Source: JAKFWI01 sp050246435
GTDB lineage: Bacteria; Pseudomonadota; Alphaproteobacteria; Caulobacterales; Aquidulcibacteraceae
NCBI GenBank assembly: GCA_050246435.1
Contig: JBFWWB010000033.1
Span: forward strand, 1 to 23,812
DNA length: 23,812 nt
Reading direction: 5' to 3'
The position numbers and the translations under genes are program-made. Within the stretch, counting starts at the first letter, position 1. The number at the start of each line of letters is the position of its first letter. Shown in pieces: positions 6,982-16,289 of the stretch. A model generated the notes under the pieces. It was not told where the DNA came from. It did no database searches and saw nothing but the letters and a program-made list of their open reading frames with translations.

Positions 6982-9804
6982 TTAGCGCAAAGGCGAGGCC
7001 GGCGCGACGGCCAGCCGCTGCCGGCCGACCGCGAGGGGCGCTTCCGGCTCGCCTTCGTTCAGAACTTCCAGCAGCTTCGCCTGCAGCCGATCGCAGCGCG
7101 CCGCATCGCGCAGTTTTCCGCCTTCGGCGTCCTGCACGTAGAAGACGTCCCCCACGCGCTCGCCATACGCATCGATATGGGCGGAGACGACGGAGACTGC
7201 GTCGTCGGCCAGCACGGCGGCGAGATCGGCCAGCAGACCGGGGCGATCGCGACCGGACACCTCGACCACGGTGGAGGCCTGCGAAAGATCGTTGTCGAAC
7301 CGCACCCAGGGCGCGATCTGGAACGCGGCGGCGCGACGGGCGTACGGCGCGCGCGGGATCGCCTGGGGCTGATCGGCGCCGGCGGCGGCTGCGCGCACGC
7401 GGCCCAGCAGCTGATCGAGGCGGAACGGATCGGCCGCGCCGTAGGGATCGCCATTGCCGTCCTGGACGGAGAACACGTCGAACGCAACGCCATCCTTCGT
7501 GGTGTGAACGCGGGCGTCCGTCACGTCGGCGCCGGCGGCGGCGAATGCGCGCGCAACGCGCGCGAACAGGCGCGGCCGATCGGGCGCATAGATCAGCACC
7601 TCGGTAACGCTACGCCGCGGCAACCAGCGCGCCGCGACATGCGGTCCGCGCGCGAGATCGGCGTCTCGCGTTTCGGCGCCGTGCCACAGCACCGCATCGC
7701 GATCGAACGAAACGAGATAAGCGTCGTCGAAGCGATCGAGCCAGCGCGCCATCGCGTCGCTTTTGCCCTTCGGCGCGGCGGCGATCAGCCCTTCGCGCGC
7801 GGCGGCGGCCTGCTCCATGAGGCGGGCGCGCACGCCGGCCTCGTCCGTCCGCCCGCCGTGGAAGATCGCTTCCGTCAGCCGGTAGAGATCGCGCAGCAGC
7901 TGGCCCTTCCAACCGTTCCACACGCCAGGCCCGACGGCGCGGATATCGGCCACGGTCAACACCAGCAGCAGGCGCAGCCGCTCCAGCGTGCCGACGATGC
8001 CGGCGAAATTCGCCACCGTGCGCGGATCGCCCAAATCGCGTTTCTGCGCCACGTCGCTCATCAGCAGGTGATGGCCGACGAGCCAACCGACGAGTTCGAT
8101 CTCTTCGGCCGGCAGGCCTAGGCGCTCGCAGGCGGCGATGGCGGACTTTTCGCCTTCCTCCTCCTGGTCGCCGGCGCCCTTGCCGGTGTCGTGAAGGAAC
8201 ATCGCAAGATAAAGCGCGCGGCGATTGACGATCTTCGGAAAGATGTCTGTCGCCAGCGGATGATCCTGTTTCAGCTGGCCATGCTCGATCGCGGAGATGA
8301 TATCAATTGCGTGCAGGGTGTGCTCGTCCACCGTGTAATGGTGATACATATTGAATTGCATCTGCGCGACGATGCGGCCGAATTCCGGCGCGAAACGCCC
8401 CAGCACGCCGCACTCGTTCATCAATCCCAGCGCGCGGCCCGGATTGTTTTTCGAAGCGAGGATATTGAGGAAGGTGCGCCGCGCATCATCGTCCGCGCGC
8501 AGGCTGGCGTTCACGCGGCGCAGCGAGCGGGTGATCTCGGAAAGCGAATCCGGGTGTATGTCGAGATTGCGGGCGTCCGCCACCTCGAAGATGCGCAGCA
8601 TATTCACCGGATCGGCGCGGAACGCCGAGGCCTCGTGCTTCAGCCGGCCCGCCTCGATCTGGAAGCCCGGCGCGCTCACCACCGGCGCCGGCGGGGAAGC
8701 AGCCAGCCGCGTGAGCGAAGGCGCGCGCTTCTGGTGATCCGCCTCGAGCTTGGCGCACAGGATGCGCGTGAGCGAGCCGATCTCCTTCGCCGCGAGGAAA
8801 TAGCGCTTCATGAAGCGCTCCACACCCGGCTGATGACCGCGCGGGCCGAAGCCCATGAGATGCGACATCTCCGGCTGGAGATCGAAAGTGAGGCGCTCTT
8901 CCGCGCGGCCGGTGAGGAAATGCAGATGGCAGCGGCAACGCCAGAGAAATTCGCTGGCGCGCAGCAGGATGTACATCTCCGCGCGGGTGAATACGCCGAG
9001 CGCTTCGTAATCCTCTTCCGTGCTGGCGCCGTAGCAATGGCGAATGAGCCAGAACAGCGTGTTCACGTCACGCAGGCCGCCCTTGCCCTCCTTGACGTTG
9101 GGCTCCACCAGATAGCGCGAGGAGCCGGCGCGGGCGTGGCGCTCGTCACGCTCTTTGAGCTTGGCGGCGATGAAGGTGCGGTGGCTGACGGCGACGACAT
9201 CACGCCGGAAGCGCGCCATGAAATCGTTTGCGACGCTTTCGTCGCCGCACAGCTGACGGGCTTCGAGCAGCGCGGTCTGGATCGTGTGGTCGGTGCGCGC
9301 AAGGCGAATGCATTCCTCGACCGTGCGGGACGAATGGCCGACCTTGAGGCCCATGTCCCACAGCATGTAGAGCATGTATTCCGTCACGCTCTCGGCCCAG
9401 GGCGTCTGCTTGTAGGCGCGCAGGAACAGCAGATCGAGATCGGACGACGGCGCCAGCGTGCCGCGCCCATAGCCGCCGACCGCCAACACCGCGAAGCGTT
9501 CGCCTTCCGTCGGGTTGCGCGAGCGGAAGACGTGCGTTGTGGTGAAATCGTAAAGCGCCTGGACGACCTCGTCGGCCACATGCCCGAGCAGCCGCGCGGT
9601 TTCGGTGCCGGATGCGCCGCCCTCCAGCCGTTCCTTCGCGATAATCCGGCCGCGGAACAGCGCGTGATGCAGCAGCTGCAACGCGCGGCGGCGCAAGCCC
9701 GCATCGTCCCCGATGTGATCGAGCGCCGCCGCGCTCAACTGCGCGCGCAGCTTCTCACCGTCTACGACGTGCTCGATTCGGGCGGGACGTAAGCGGAACG
9801 CCAT
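6982..9804 (-). CDS. glnD: [Protein-PII] uridylyltransferase / uridylyl-removing enzyme GlnD
   Basis: GlnD senses glutamine and adds or removes UMP on PII proteins, setting the cell's nitrogen status. The 940-residue product has all four expected parts. The nucleotidyltransferase domain carries GGYGRGTLAPSSDLDLLFL (G110-L128; metal-binding D122 and D124). The PII-uridylyltransferase helical region follows. The HD hydrolase domain has HTLHAIDIIS and FLHDTGKGAG. Two C-terminal ACT domains begin at VLIYAPDRPRLFARVARAF and VVEVSGRDRPGLLADLAAVL. Length and order match full-length enzymes, so both activities are probably intact. ATG at 9802-9804 has no obvious Shine-Dalgarno and follows the mutS stop by 45 bases, with a strong hairpin in between. 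PII genes (glnB, glnK) are not in the window. Confidence 0.97.
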   Translation of the reverse strand: MAFRLRPARIEHVVDGEKLRAQLSAAALDHIGDDAGLRRRALQLLHHALFRGRIIAKERLEGGASGTETARLLGHVADEVVQALYDFTTTHVFRSRNPTEGERFAVLAVGGYGRGTLAPSSDLDLLFLRAYKQTPWAESVTEYMLYMLWDMGLKVGHSSRTVEECIRLARTDHTIQTALLEARQLCGDESVANDFMARFRRDVVAVSHRTFIAAKLKERDERHARAGSSRYLVEPNVKEGKGGLRDVNTLFWLIRHCYGASTEEDYEALGVFTRAEMYILLRASEFLWRCRCHLHFLTGRAEERLTFDLQPEMSHLMGFGPRGHQPGVERFMKRYFLAAKEIGSLTRILCAKLEADHQKRAPSLTRLAASPPAPVVSAPGFQIEAGRLKHEASAFRADPVNMLRIFEVADARNLDIHPDSLSEITRSLRRVNASLRADDDARRTFLNILASKNNPGRALGLMNECGVLGRFAPEFGRIVAQMQFNMYHHYTVDEHTLHAIDIISAIEHGQLKQDHPLATDIFPKIVNRRALYLAMFLHDTGKGAGDQEEEGEKSAIAACERLGLPAEEIELVGWLVGHHLLMSDVAQKRDLGDPRTVANFAGIVGTLERLRLLLVLTVADIRAVGPGVWNGWKGQLLRDLYRLTEAIFHGGRTDEAGVRARLMEQAAAAREGLIAAAPKGKSDAMARWLDRFDDAYLVSFDRDAVLWHGAETRDADLARGPHVAARWLPRRSVTEVLIYAPDRPRLFARVARAFAAAGADVTDARVHTTKDGVAFDVFSVQDGNGDPYGAADPFRLDQLLGRVRAAAAGADQPQAIPRAPYARRAAAFQIAPWVRFDNDLSQASTVVEVSGRDRPGLLADLAAVLADDAVSVVSAHIDAYGERVGDVFYVQDAEGGKLRDAARCDRLQAKLLEVLNEGEPEAPLAVGRQRLAVAPASPLR

Positions 9805-9832
9805 GATGGGCCGACAGATGGGGAGCCGACGC

Positions 9833-9850
9833 GCCCGGCGGAAGCCGGGC
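9833..9850 (-). repeat. REP-like perfect hairpin at the mutS stop codon
   Basis: GCCCGGC at 9833-9839 pairs perfectly with GCCGGGC at 9844-9850 around a four-base loop (GGAA on the plus strand, TTCC in the transcript). The stem begins at the last base of the mutS stop codon and lies upstream of glnD. There is no T-run. The flanking ...GTAGCCCGGCTTCCGCCGGGC pattern, read on the minus strand, resembles small dispersed palindromes of proteobacteria, but only one copy is visible here. Confidence 0.4.
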
Positions 9851-12540
9851 TACGGGCTCTCTCCGTCGAGCATGGATTTGAGCCGAAATACAAGCGCCAA
9901 AGCATCGCGCGGGCTCAGCGCTTCCGGTTCGACGGCGGCGAGCGCCGCCTCCACCGCGGAATCCTGTGCTGCATCTGCGAAGACCGTTTCGGCGAACAGC
10001 GGCAATTCCGCCGCTTCGGCGCGACGCCCGCCGCCGCCCTGCTCCAATCGCGCCAGCACGGCGCGCGCGCGCTCCACCGCCACGCGCGGCAGGCCTGCGA
10101 GCTTCGCCACCTGAATGCCGTAGGAACGATCGGCGGGACCGGGCGCGACCTCGTGCAGGAAGATGAGATCGCCCTTCCATTCTTTGGCGCGCAGGCTGCA
10201 ATTCGCGGCCGCGGAGAGGCGGTCGGCCAGAGCGGTGAGTTCGTGATAGTGCGTGGCGAACAGGGCGCGCGCGCCGTTCACGTCGTGCAGATGCTCTGCC
10301 GCGGCCCAGGCGATCGCCAGGCCGTCGAACGTCGCCGTGCCGCGGCCGATTTCATCGAGGATCACCAGCGAACGCGGCCCCGCCTGATGCAGGATCGCCG
10401 CCGTCTCCACCATCTCGGCCATGAAGGTGGATCGCCCGCGGGCCAGATCGTCCGCCGCGCCGACACGGCTGAACACCCGATCGGCGACGCCGAGACGCAG
10501 CCGCTTCGCCGGCACGAACAGGCCCGCTTGCGCGAGGATCGCCAACAGCGCCGTCTGCCGTAGATAGGTGGATTTGCCGGCCATGTTCGGCCCGGTGACG
10601 AACATCAGGCGCGGGCCCGTTTTCCCGTCGCCGTCGAGGCGCGCGTCGTTCGGCGTGTAGAATTGGCCGGCGCGGCGCACCGCAGGCTCCACCACGGGAT
10701 GGCGAGCGGCCTCGGCGATCAGCGCGCGGCTGTCGTCCATCTCCGGGCGCACGCACTCGAAATCCGCGGCCCATTGGGCGTTGGCGGCGGCGACATCGAG
10801 CGCCGCAAGTGCGGCAGCCGTTTCGCGAATGGGCTTTTCCAGCGCCGCCGCTCGGGCGCAGAAGCCGCGAAACAGTTCCAGTTCGCGCGCCAGCGCTTCG
10901 CTGGCGGCGCGGGCGATCTTCGCATCGAGCGCGATCAGCTCCGTGGTGGTGAACCGCACGGCGCCGGCCAAGGTTTGTCGGTGGATGAAGCGCTCCGAAA
11001 GCGGCGGCCTCACCAGCGCTTCGGCCTGCTTCGGCGTCGCGTCGACGTGATAGCCAAGCACGGCGTTGTAGCGAATTTTGAGGCCGGGCTGCGCAGTTTC
11101 CGTTTGATAGCGGCTTTGCAGATCCGCGATCACCCGGCGGCTATCGTCGCGCAGGGCGATCGCGGCGTCGAGCGCATCGTCATAGCCCGGCGCGATGAAG
11201 CCGCCGTCGCGCGCGAAGGGGCTGAGTTCAGCGGCGAGCGCGCGCTGCATTTCGGCGGCGAAGGCGCCGAGTTCGGGATTGTTGGCGAGCGTGAGCGCGG
11301 CGAGGCAGCTCGCGATCTCCGCCGGCGGGGCGCCATTGACCGGCGCGGCCCGCGCCGCAGCCTTATCGCCGGCGACGAGACCGTCGCGCACGCTGGCGAG
11401 ATCGCGCGGGCCGCCGCGTCCCAGCGCGACGCGCTGCAGCGCCCGAGCGAGATCGGGCGCGCGGCGCAATTCCACACGCGCGGCCTCGCGGCGCTCACTG
11501 CCCTGCAGAAAATACTCCACCGCGTCATGACGGCGCGCGATTTCGGGCAGATCGGTGCGCGGGCGCGCCAGGCGCTCGGCGAGCAGCCGCCCGCCGGCGG
11601 CGGTGAGCGTGCGGTCCACCGCGGCTAGCAAAGAGCCCTCCCGCCCGCCGCGTTGGGCGCGCTCCAATTCGAGCGAGGCGCGCGTCGCCGCATCTATGGC
11701 CATGAAGGAAGCCGGCTCGCTGCGGCGGGGCGGCTCCAGCCGCGGCGCGAGGCCCGCTTGCGTCAGCTCGATGTAATCGAGCAACATCCCGAAGGCGGCG
11801 AGCTCGATATCAGTGAAATCGCCGAACGCCTCGAGCGTCGCCACCTCGTACAGCGCCTGGGCGCGGCGGGCGCCGGCCCGCGCATCGCCCTTCTGGCGCG
11901 GGCGCGGCGTGAACGCAGCGCCGATAGCCTCGGCGGCGGCGCGCACGATCTCGCCCGCCTCTTCCGCCGCGAGGATTTCTGCGGGCGCCAGCGCCGCCAG
12001 CTCATCACTCAGCCGCGCTGCCGCCACGGGTGAGACGCCGCACGCGCCTGTTGATATCTCCGCCCAGGCAAGCGCCGCCGACGCGCCATCCACAGCCGCC
12101 GCGACCAGCCGATTGGCCGCGCGCGCCTCCAGCAGCGTCTCTTCCGTCAAGGTGCCGGGCGTGACCACGCGAACGACGGCGCGGCGCACGATCGCCTTCG
12201 AACCGCGTTTGCGCGCTTCGGCGGGATCCTCCATCTGTTCGCACACGGCGACACGGAAACCCGCCCGGATCAGGCGCGCGAGGTAGGAATCCGCCGCATG
12301 CACCGGCACGCCGGCCATCGGGATATCGTCGCCCTTGTGCTGGCCGCGCTTGGTGAGCGTGATGTCGAGCGCGGCGGAAGCGGCCACCGCGTCCTCGAAG
12401 AATAACTCGTAGAAATCGCCCATCCGGAAGAAGAGCATCACGTCTGGATAGTCCGCCTTCGCTGCAAGATACTGCGCCAGGAACGGCGAAGGGGCCGTCA
12501 CGGTTTTTTGCGCGTCGGGCTGGGCGGCGGAATCGGCCAT
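9850..12540 (-). CDS. mutS: DNA mismatch repair protein MutS
   Basis: MutS is the ATPase that recognises base mismatches and small loops after replication. The 896-residue product has the mismatch-reading Phe-X-Glu motif as F43-Y-E45 in MGDFYELFFEDA. Connector, lever and clamp domains follow, and then the ABC-type ATPase: Walker A GPNMAGKST (G650-T658, K656), the signature region ARGRSTFMAEM, Walker B LVILDEIGRGTATFDG and the switch ATHYHEL. Length fits alphaproteobacterial MutS (about 880-910). ATG at 12538-12540 has GGTGA just upstream. It heads the minus-strand run mutS-glnD-murJ-trpS and is divergent from the drug exporter at 12607. No mutL is in the window. Confidence 0.98.
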   Translation of the reverse strand: MADSAAQPDAQKTVTAPSPFLAQYLAAKADYPDVMLFFRMGDFYELFFEDAVAASAALDITLTKRGQHKGDDIPMAGVPVHAADSYLARLIRAGFRVAVCEQMEDPAEARKRGSKAIVRRAVVRVVTPGTLTEETLLEARAANRLVAAAVDGASAALAWAEISTGACGVSPVAAARLSDELAALAPAEILAAEEAGEIVRAAAEAIGAAFTPRPRQKGDARAGARRAQALYEVATLEAFGDFTDIELAAFGMLLDYIELTQAGLAPRLEPPRRSEPASFMAIDAATRASLELERAQRGGREGSLLAAVDRTLTAAGGRLLAERLARPRTDLPEIARRHDAVEYFLQGSERREAARVELRRAPDLARALQRVALGRGGPRDLASVRDGLVAGDKAAARAAPVNGAPPAEIASCLAALTLANNPELGAFAAEMQRALAAELSPFARDGGFIAPGYDDALDAAIALRDDSRRVIADLQSRYQTETAQPGLKIRYNAVLGYHVDATPKQAEALVRPPLSERFIHRQTLAGAVRFTTTELIALDAKIARAASEALARELELFRGFCARAAALEKPIRETAAALAALDVAAANAQWAADFECVRPEMDDSRALIAEAARHPVVEPAVRRAGQFYTPNDARLDGDGKTGPRLMFVTGPNMAGKSTYLRQTALLAILAQAGLFVPAKRLRLGVADRVFSRVGAADDLARGRSTFMAEMVETAAILHQAGPRSLVILDEIGRGTATFDGLAIAWAAAEHLHDVNGARALFATHYHELTALADRLSAAANCSLRAKEWKGDLIFLHEVAPGPADRSYGIQVAKLAGLPRVAVERARAVLARLEQGGGGRRAEAAELPLFAETVFADAAQDSAVEAALAAVEPEALSPRDALALVFRLKSMLDGESP

Positions 12541-12566
12541 GATTCACCGTTTATCGTCCCGGCGCG

Positions 12567-12595
12567 CTGGCGGCGAGAGGCGGGCGTGCTATAGC
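12567..12595 (+). promoter_or_regulatory. Candidate divergent promoter between mutS and the MFS exporter
   Basis: Reading plus, CTGGCGG (12567-12573; 5 of 7 to TTGaCgs), a 14-base spacer and GCTATAGC (12588-12595; one mismatch to GCTAnAwC) form a Caulobacter-type promoter. Transcription would start only a few bases before ATG 12607. GCTATAGC is its own reverse complement, so it could also act as the -10 box for mutS, with a weaker -35 (TTGTCAT, minus strand, 12607-12613, 11-base spacer). Confidence 0.45.
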
Positions 12596-12606
12596 GCCGC
12601 CCGCGC

Positions 12607-13821
12607 ATGACAACGACAACGACCGCCGCCGCAAGCCACACCGCCCCCTGGCTTCTGTTCGTCATCCTGGGCGCCGTTTCGGCGTTCAACCCAGTGGCGA
12701 TGGACATGTATCTACCGGCGCTGCCGCAGATCGGGCGCGAACTGGGCGTCACGGCCAGCGTGGCGCAGCTTTCGCTCTCCTCCTTCTTCATCGGCGGCGC
12801 GCTGGGGCAATTCGCCTTCGGCCCCGCCTCCGACCGGTTCGGCCGCCGGCCGCCGCTGTTCGTGGGCGCGGTGCTGTTCTTCGCGGCGTCGATCGGCTGT
12901 GCGCTCGCCCCTTCGATCGACGTGCTGATCGGCATGCGCCTGGTGCAAGGGTTCGCGGCCTCCTGCGGTATGGTGATCGCGCGCGCCGTGGTGTTCGAGA
13001 GCTTCGGCGTGCGCGAAGGCGCGCGCTATCTCTCCGCGCTCTCGCTGGTGATGGGATTGGCGCCGATTATTTCGCCGATCATCGGAGGATGGGTCGTCGT
13101 CAACGCGAATTGGCGGGCGGTATTTTATGTCGTGGCCGGGTTCGCCGGCGCGGCGCTTCTGGTTTCATTCTTCGCGCTGCCGGAAACGCGCAGCGTGGAG
13201 ATGCAGCAGAAATCGCGCCAGGAAGGCATGCGCGGGGCCTATCTGGCGATTCTGCGCAATGGGCCGCTGATGCGCATGGCGTTCATCTCCGCGTTGGGGG
13301 CGGCGGGCTTTTTCACCTATCTCACCAACGCGCCGACCTTGCTGATCGAAGGCTACGGCATTCCGGCCGACCATTTCGGCTATTATTTCGGCGCGAACGC
13401 GTTCGGCCTAATGGCGATGGCGCAGGTGAACCGCGCGCTGCTGAAGCGCCACACGCCGCGCCAGGTGCTCGACCGCTCGATCTTCGTCACCTTCGGCCTC
13501 GCGCTTGTACTGCTGGCCGGCGCGATGACACCGAGCCTCGGGAAGTGGGCGGTGCTGATTCCGCTGTTCTGCGTGCTGAGCACGTTTCCGTTCATGAACC
13601 AGAACTCGCTGGCGGTGGCCCAAGGCGAAGACCTGCCGCGCGCCGGCGCCGTGTCCGCGCTGCTCGGCGCGCTTGCCGTGACGGCAGGGGCCGTGTTGGG
13701 CGGAATTTCAAGCGCGATGCACGATGGCACGGCGCGCCCAATGGCGATTGTAATGACCTGTACGGCAGGTGCGGCGCTACTGTTGCGGCTGACGGCGCCC
13801 AAGCGCGCGGCGCCGGCCTGA
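12607..13821 (+). CDS. Bcr/CflA-type multidrug efflux MFS transporter
   Basis: This is a 404-residue 12-helix major facilitator of the DHA1 Bcr/CflA group, proton-driven exporters that remove drugs such as bicyclomycin or chloramphenicol across the inner membrane. Group features are MDMYLPALPQIGREL in the first loop (the family's D-x-Y-LPA), the MFS motif A as GPASDRFGRRPPLF between helices 2 and 3, and RAVVFESFG after helix 4. A later segment, GLAPIISPIIGGWV, corresponds to motif C of exporters. The true substrate cannot be read from sequence. ATG at 12607 has no Shine-Dalgarno, and the likely promoter leaves almost no leader, so the message may be leaderless. It ends 76 bases before maeB and probably has a separate promoter from it. 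Confidence 0.9.
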   Translation: MTTTTTAAASHTAPWLLFVILGAVSAFNPVAMDMYLPALPQIGRELGVTASVAQLSLSSFFIGGALGQFAFGPASDRFGRRPPLFVGAVLFFAASIGCALAPSIDVLIGMRLVQGFAASCGMVIARAVVFESFGVREGARYLSALSLVMGLAPIISPIIGGWVVVNANWRAVFYVVAGFAGAALLVSFFALPETRSVEMQQKSRQEGMRGAYLAILRNGPLMRMAFISALGAAGFFTYLTNAPTLLIEGYGIPADHFGYYFGANAFGLMAMAQVNRALLKRHTPRQVLDRSIFVTFGLALVLLAGAMTPSLGKWAVLIPLFCVLSTFPFMNQNSLAVAQGEDLPRAGAVSALLGALAVTAGAVLGGISSAMHDGTARPMAIVMTCTAGAALLLRLTAPKRAAPA

Positions 13822-13838
13822 GAGCGCCGAGGATTCGA

Positions 13839-13864
13839 TTGACGCGCGGGCGACGCCCTTTACC
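13839..13864 (+). promoter_or_regulatory. Candidate promoter of maeB
   Basis: TTGACGC at 13839-13845 is a perfect match to the Caulobacter-type -35 (TTGaCgs). After 11 bases, CCTTTACC at 13857-13864 is a 5-of-7 match to the -10 (GCTAnAwC). Transcription would start near 13870, downstream of the GTG at 13865, which supports ATG 13898 as the maeB start. A GATTC (GANTC) site lies at 13832-13836. Confidence 0.5.
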
Positions 13865-13897
13865 GTGCCCCGCGTCTCCACCCTGACGGCGGCGCAT

Positions 13898-16168
13898 ATG
13901 GCGGACGAGAAACGCAGCTTCACGGACGAGGAAGCGCTCGCCTTCCATCGTTATCCTGCGCCGGGAAAACTCTCCGTGGCGCCCACAAAGCCGATGGCGA
14001 CGCAACGCGATCTTTCGCTCGCGTATTCGCCAGGGGTGGCGGCGCCCGTGCTGGCGATCGCGCAGACGCCGGACAAAGTTTACGACTATACGTCGAAGGG
14101 CAATTTCGTCGCCGTGATCACCAACGGCACGGCGATCCTGGGCCTCGGCAATCTCGGCGCGCTGGCGGCGAAGCCCGTGATGGAGGGCAAATCCGTTCTG
14201 TTCAAACGCTTCGCCGACATCGACTCGATCGACATCGAAGTGACGACACAGGACATCGAGGAATTCATCACCACGGTGCGTAATATAGGGCCCACGTTCG
14301 GCGGCGTGAATCTCGAAGACGTGAAATCCCCCGAATGCTTCATCATCGAAAGCCGCCTGCGCGACGAATTGGACATTCCGGTTTTCCATGACGATCAGCA
14401 CGGCACCGCGATCATCGCCACCGCGGGGCTGATCAACGCCTGCGAAGTCACCGGCCGAAAGTTCGACGACTTGCGCGTGGTGATCAGCGGCGCCGGCGCC
14501 GCCGGCCTTTCCGTCGCCAATCTCGTCAAGATGCTGGGCGTGCGCTCCGAAAACGTCACGATGTGCGACATCCACGGCGTCGTCTATCGCGGGCGCGACG
14601 AAGGCATGGACCAGTTCAAAGCGCCGCACGCAATCGACACGCACAAACGGACGTTGGCGGAAGCGATGGACGGCGCCGATTGCTTCTTCGGGTTATCGGT
14701 GGCCGGGGTCGTGTCGCAGGCGATGGTCAAATCGATGGCGAAGAACCCGATCATCTTCGCCATGGCCAATCCGAAACCCGAGATCATGCCGGAGGAAGTG
14801 CTCGCCGTCCGCAAAGACGCGATCATCGCCACCGGGCGCTCGGACTACCCGAACCAGGTCAACAACGTTCTGGGCTTTCCTTACATTTTCCGCGGCGCGC
14901 TTGACGTGCGCGCGCGTACGATCAACGAGGAGATGAAGATCGCCGCCGCCCGCGCGCTTGCGGCGCTGGCGAAGGAGGACGTGCCCGACGAGGTGGCCGC
15001 GGCCTATTCCGGCCAGCGGCTCAAGTTCGGGCGCAACTACATCATTCCTACGCCCTTCGACCCGCGGCTCATCTCCACGGTGCCGCCTTATGTGGCGCAG
15101 GCCGCAATGGACACCGGCGTCGCACGCAAGCCGATCCGAGACATGGAGGCGTACCGCAACCAGCTGGCCCAGCGGCTCGACCCGACAGCGGCGACCCTGC
15201 AGCGTATCCAGGGCGCAGTGCGCGCGAGCCCCAAGCGCATCGTGTTCGCCGAAGGCGAAGAGCCGAGCGTGATCCGCGCGGCTTACGCGTTCGCCGAACT
15301 GGATCTCGGCGAGGCGATCCTCGTCGGGCGCGAGGAAACGGTGCGGCGGAACATGGCGCTTGTCGGCGTGCCGGAGGATGCGCCGCTGCGGATCATTAAC
15401 GCGCGCCTCTCCGATCATAATGTGGAGTACACGGACTATCTCTACCGGCGCACGCAGCGCTACGGCCTGCTGCACCGCGACGCGCAGCGCCTGGTGAACC
15501 AGGACCGCAACGTGTTCGGCTCCTGCATGGTGGCGCTGGGCCATGCCGACGGCATGGTGACAGGCGTGACGCGCAGCTTCCACACGACGCTGACCGACAT
15601 CCGCCGCGTGATCGATCCAGCCCCGCGCCAGCGCGTGATGGGCATGTCGATCGTGCTGGCGAAAGGCCGCATCATCTTCATAGCGGATACGAGCATCACC
15701 GAATTGCCGGAGGCCGACGAGCTGGCGCAGATCGCCATCCAGACGGCGGCTGCCGCGCGGCGCTTCGGCGTGGAGCCGAAAGTCGGCTTCATCTCCTATT
15801 CCACGTTCGGCAATCCGCCCGGCTCGCGCATGGAGCGTCTGCGCGACGCCGTGGCGATACTCGACCGCCGCGAAGAGATCGATTTCGAATACGAAGGTGA
15901 AATGAGCCCAGACGTGGCGCTCAACACGGACACGGGAAAGCTGTATCCGTTCCTGCGGCTGACCGAGCCGGCGAACGTGCTGATCATGCCGGCGATCCAC
16001 TCGGCCTCGATTTCCACAAAACTGCTGGCCAGCCTCGGCGGAGCGACGGTGATCGGCCCGATCCTCATAGGGCTTGAAGCTTCTGTGCAAATCGCGCCGC
16101 TGGGAGCTGCGGTGTCTGAAATTGTGACAATGGCGACAGTGGCGGCGCTTGATCTCGCGCGTCGGTGA
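13898..16168 (+). CDS. maeB: NADP-type malic enzyme with phosphotransacetylase-like domain (MaeB)
   Basis: MaeB decarboxylates malate oxidatively to pyruvate, usually making NADPH, at the junction of the TCA cycle and gluconeogenesis. The 756-residue product is the long two-domain form. Residues about 10-430 are malic enzyme, with EEALAFHRYPAPGK, LAYSPGVAAP (catalytic Tyr), LFKRFADIDSIDIEV, the Asp-rich FHDDQHGTA and the nucleotide loop VISGAGAAGLS. Residues about 440-750 resemble phosphotransacetylase (KRIVFAEGEEPSVIRAA, GMVTGVTRSF, VGFISYSTFGNP). In characterised long-form enzymes this domain binds acetyl-CoA as an allosteric regulator rather than acting as a transacetylase. An upstream in-frame GTG (13865) exists, but homologues begin near MADEKRSF and the promoter lies over the extension, so ATG 13898 is preferred. 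NADP preference is inferred from the family. Confidence 0.96.
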   Translation: MADEKRSFTDEEALAFHRYPAPGKLSVAPTKPMATQRDLSLAYSPGVAAPVLAIAQTPDKVYDYTSKGNFVAVITNGTAILGLGNLGALAAKPVMEGKSVLFKRFADIDSIDIEVTTQDIEEFITTVRNIGPTFGGVNLEDVKSPECFIIESRLRDELDIPVFHDDQHGTAIIATAGLINACEVTGRKFDDLRVVISGAGAAGLSVANLVKMLGVRSENVTMCDIHGVVYRGRDEGMDQFKAPHAIDTHKRTLAEAMDGADCFFGLSVAGVVSQAMVKSMAKNPIIFAMANPKPEIMPEEVLAVRKDAIIATGRSDYPNQVNNVLGFPYIFRGALDVRARTINEEMKIAAARALAALAKEDVPDEVAAAYSGQRLKFGRNYIIPTPFDPRLISTVPPYVAQAAMDTGVARKPIRDMEAYRNQLAQRLDPTAATLQRIQGAVRASPKRIVFAEGEEPSVIRAAYAFAELDLGEAILVGREETVRRNMALVGVPEDAPLRIINARLSDHNVEYTDYLYRRTQRYGLLHRDAQRLVNQDRNVFGSCMVALGHADGMVTGVTRSFHTTLTDIRRVIDPAPRQRVMGMSIVLAKGRIIFIADTSITELPEADELAQIAIQTAAAARRFGVEPKVGFISYSTFGNPPGSRMERLRDAVAILDRREEIDFEYEGEMSPDVALNTDTGKLYPFLRLTEPANVLIMPAIHSASISTKLLASLGGATVIGPILIGLEASVQIAPLGAAVSEIVTMATVAALDLARR

Positions 16169-16289
16169 TCGTTCGCCGCACCCCCTTGCCTTTCGCCTGA
16201 GGCGGGAATTTGCTAAGAGGGGTTCGCCCGGTTCAGGCTAGGGCGGTTTTCGCTTTCGCCTCCCCGCGCCCAACGCCAAGGTGGCTGAC

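Noticed and set aside
8191..9792. Plus-strand open frame of 533 codons
   Set aside because: Antisense to glnD, whose motifs are complete.
14693..16090. Minus-strand open frame of 465 codons
   Set aside because: Antisense to maeB; His/Arg-rich shadow translation.
16194..16204. CGCC-TGA-GGCG stem after maeB as a terminator
   Set aside because: The stem has only four pairs and there is no T-run.
16186..16219. TTGCCTT and GCTAAGAG as a promoter for the phasin-like gene
   Set aside because: Each box matches only in part and the 19-base spacer is outside the 10-14 range used for the other candidates.
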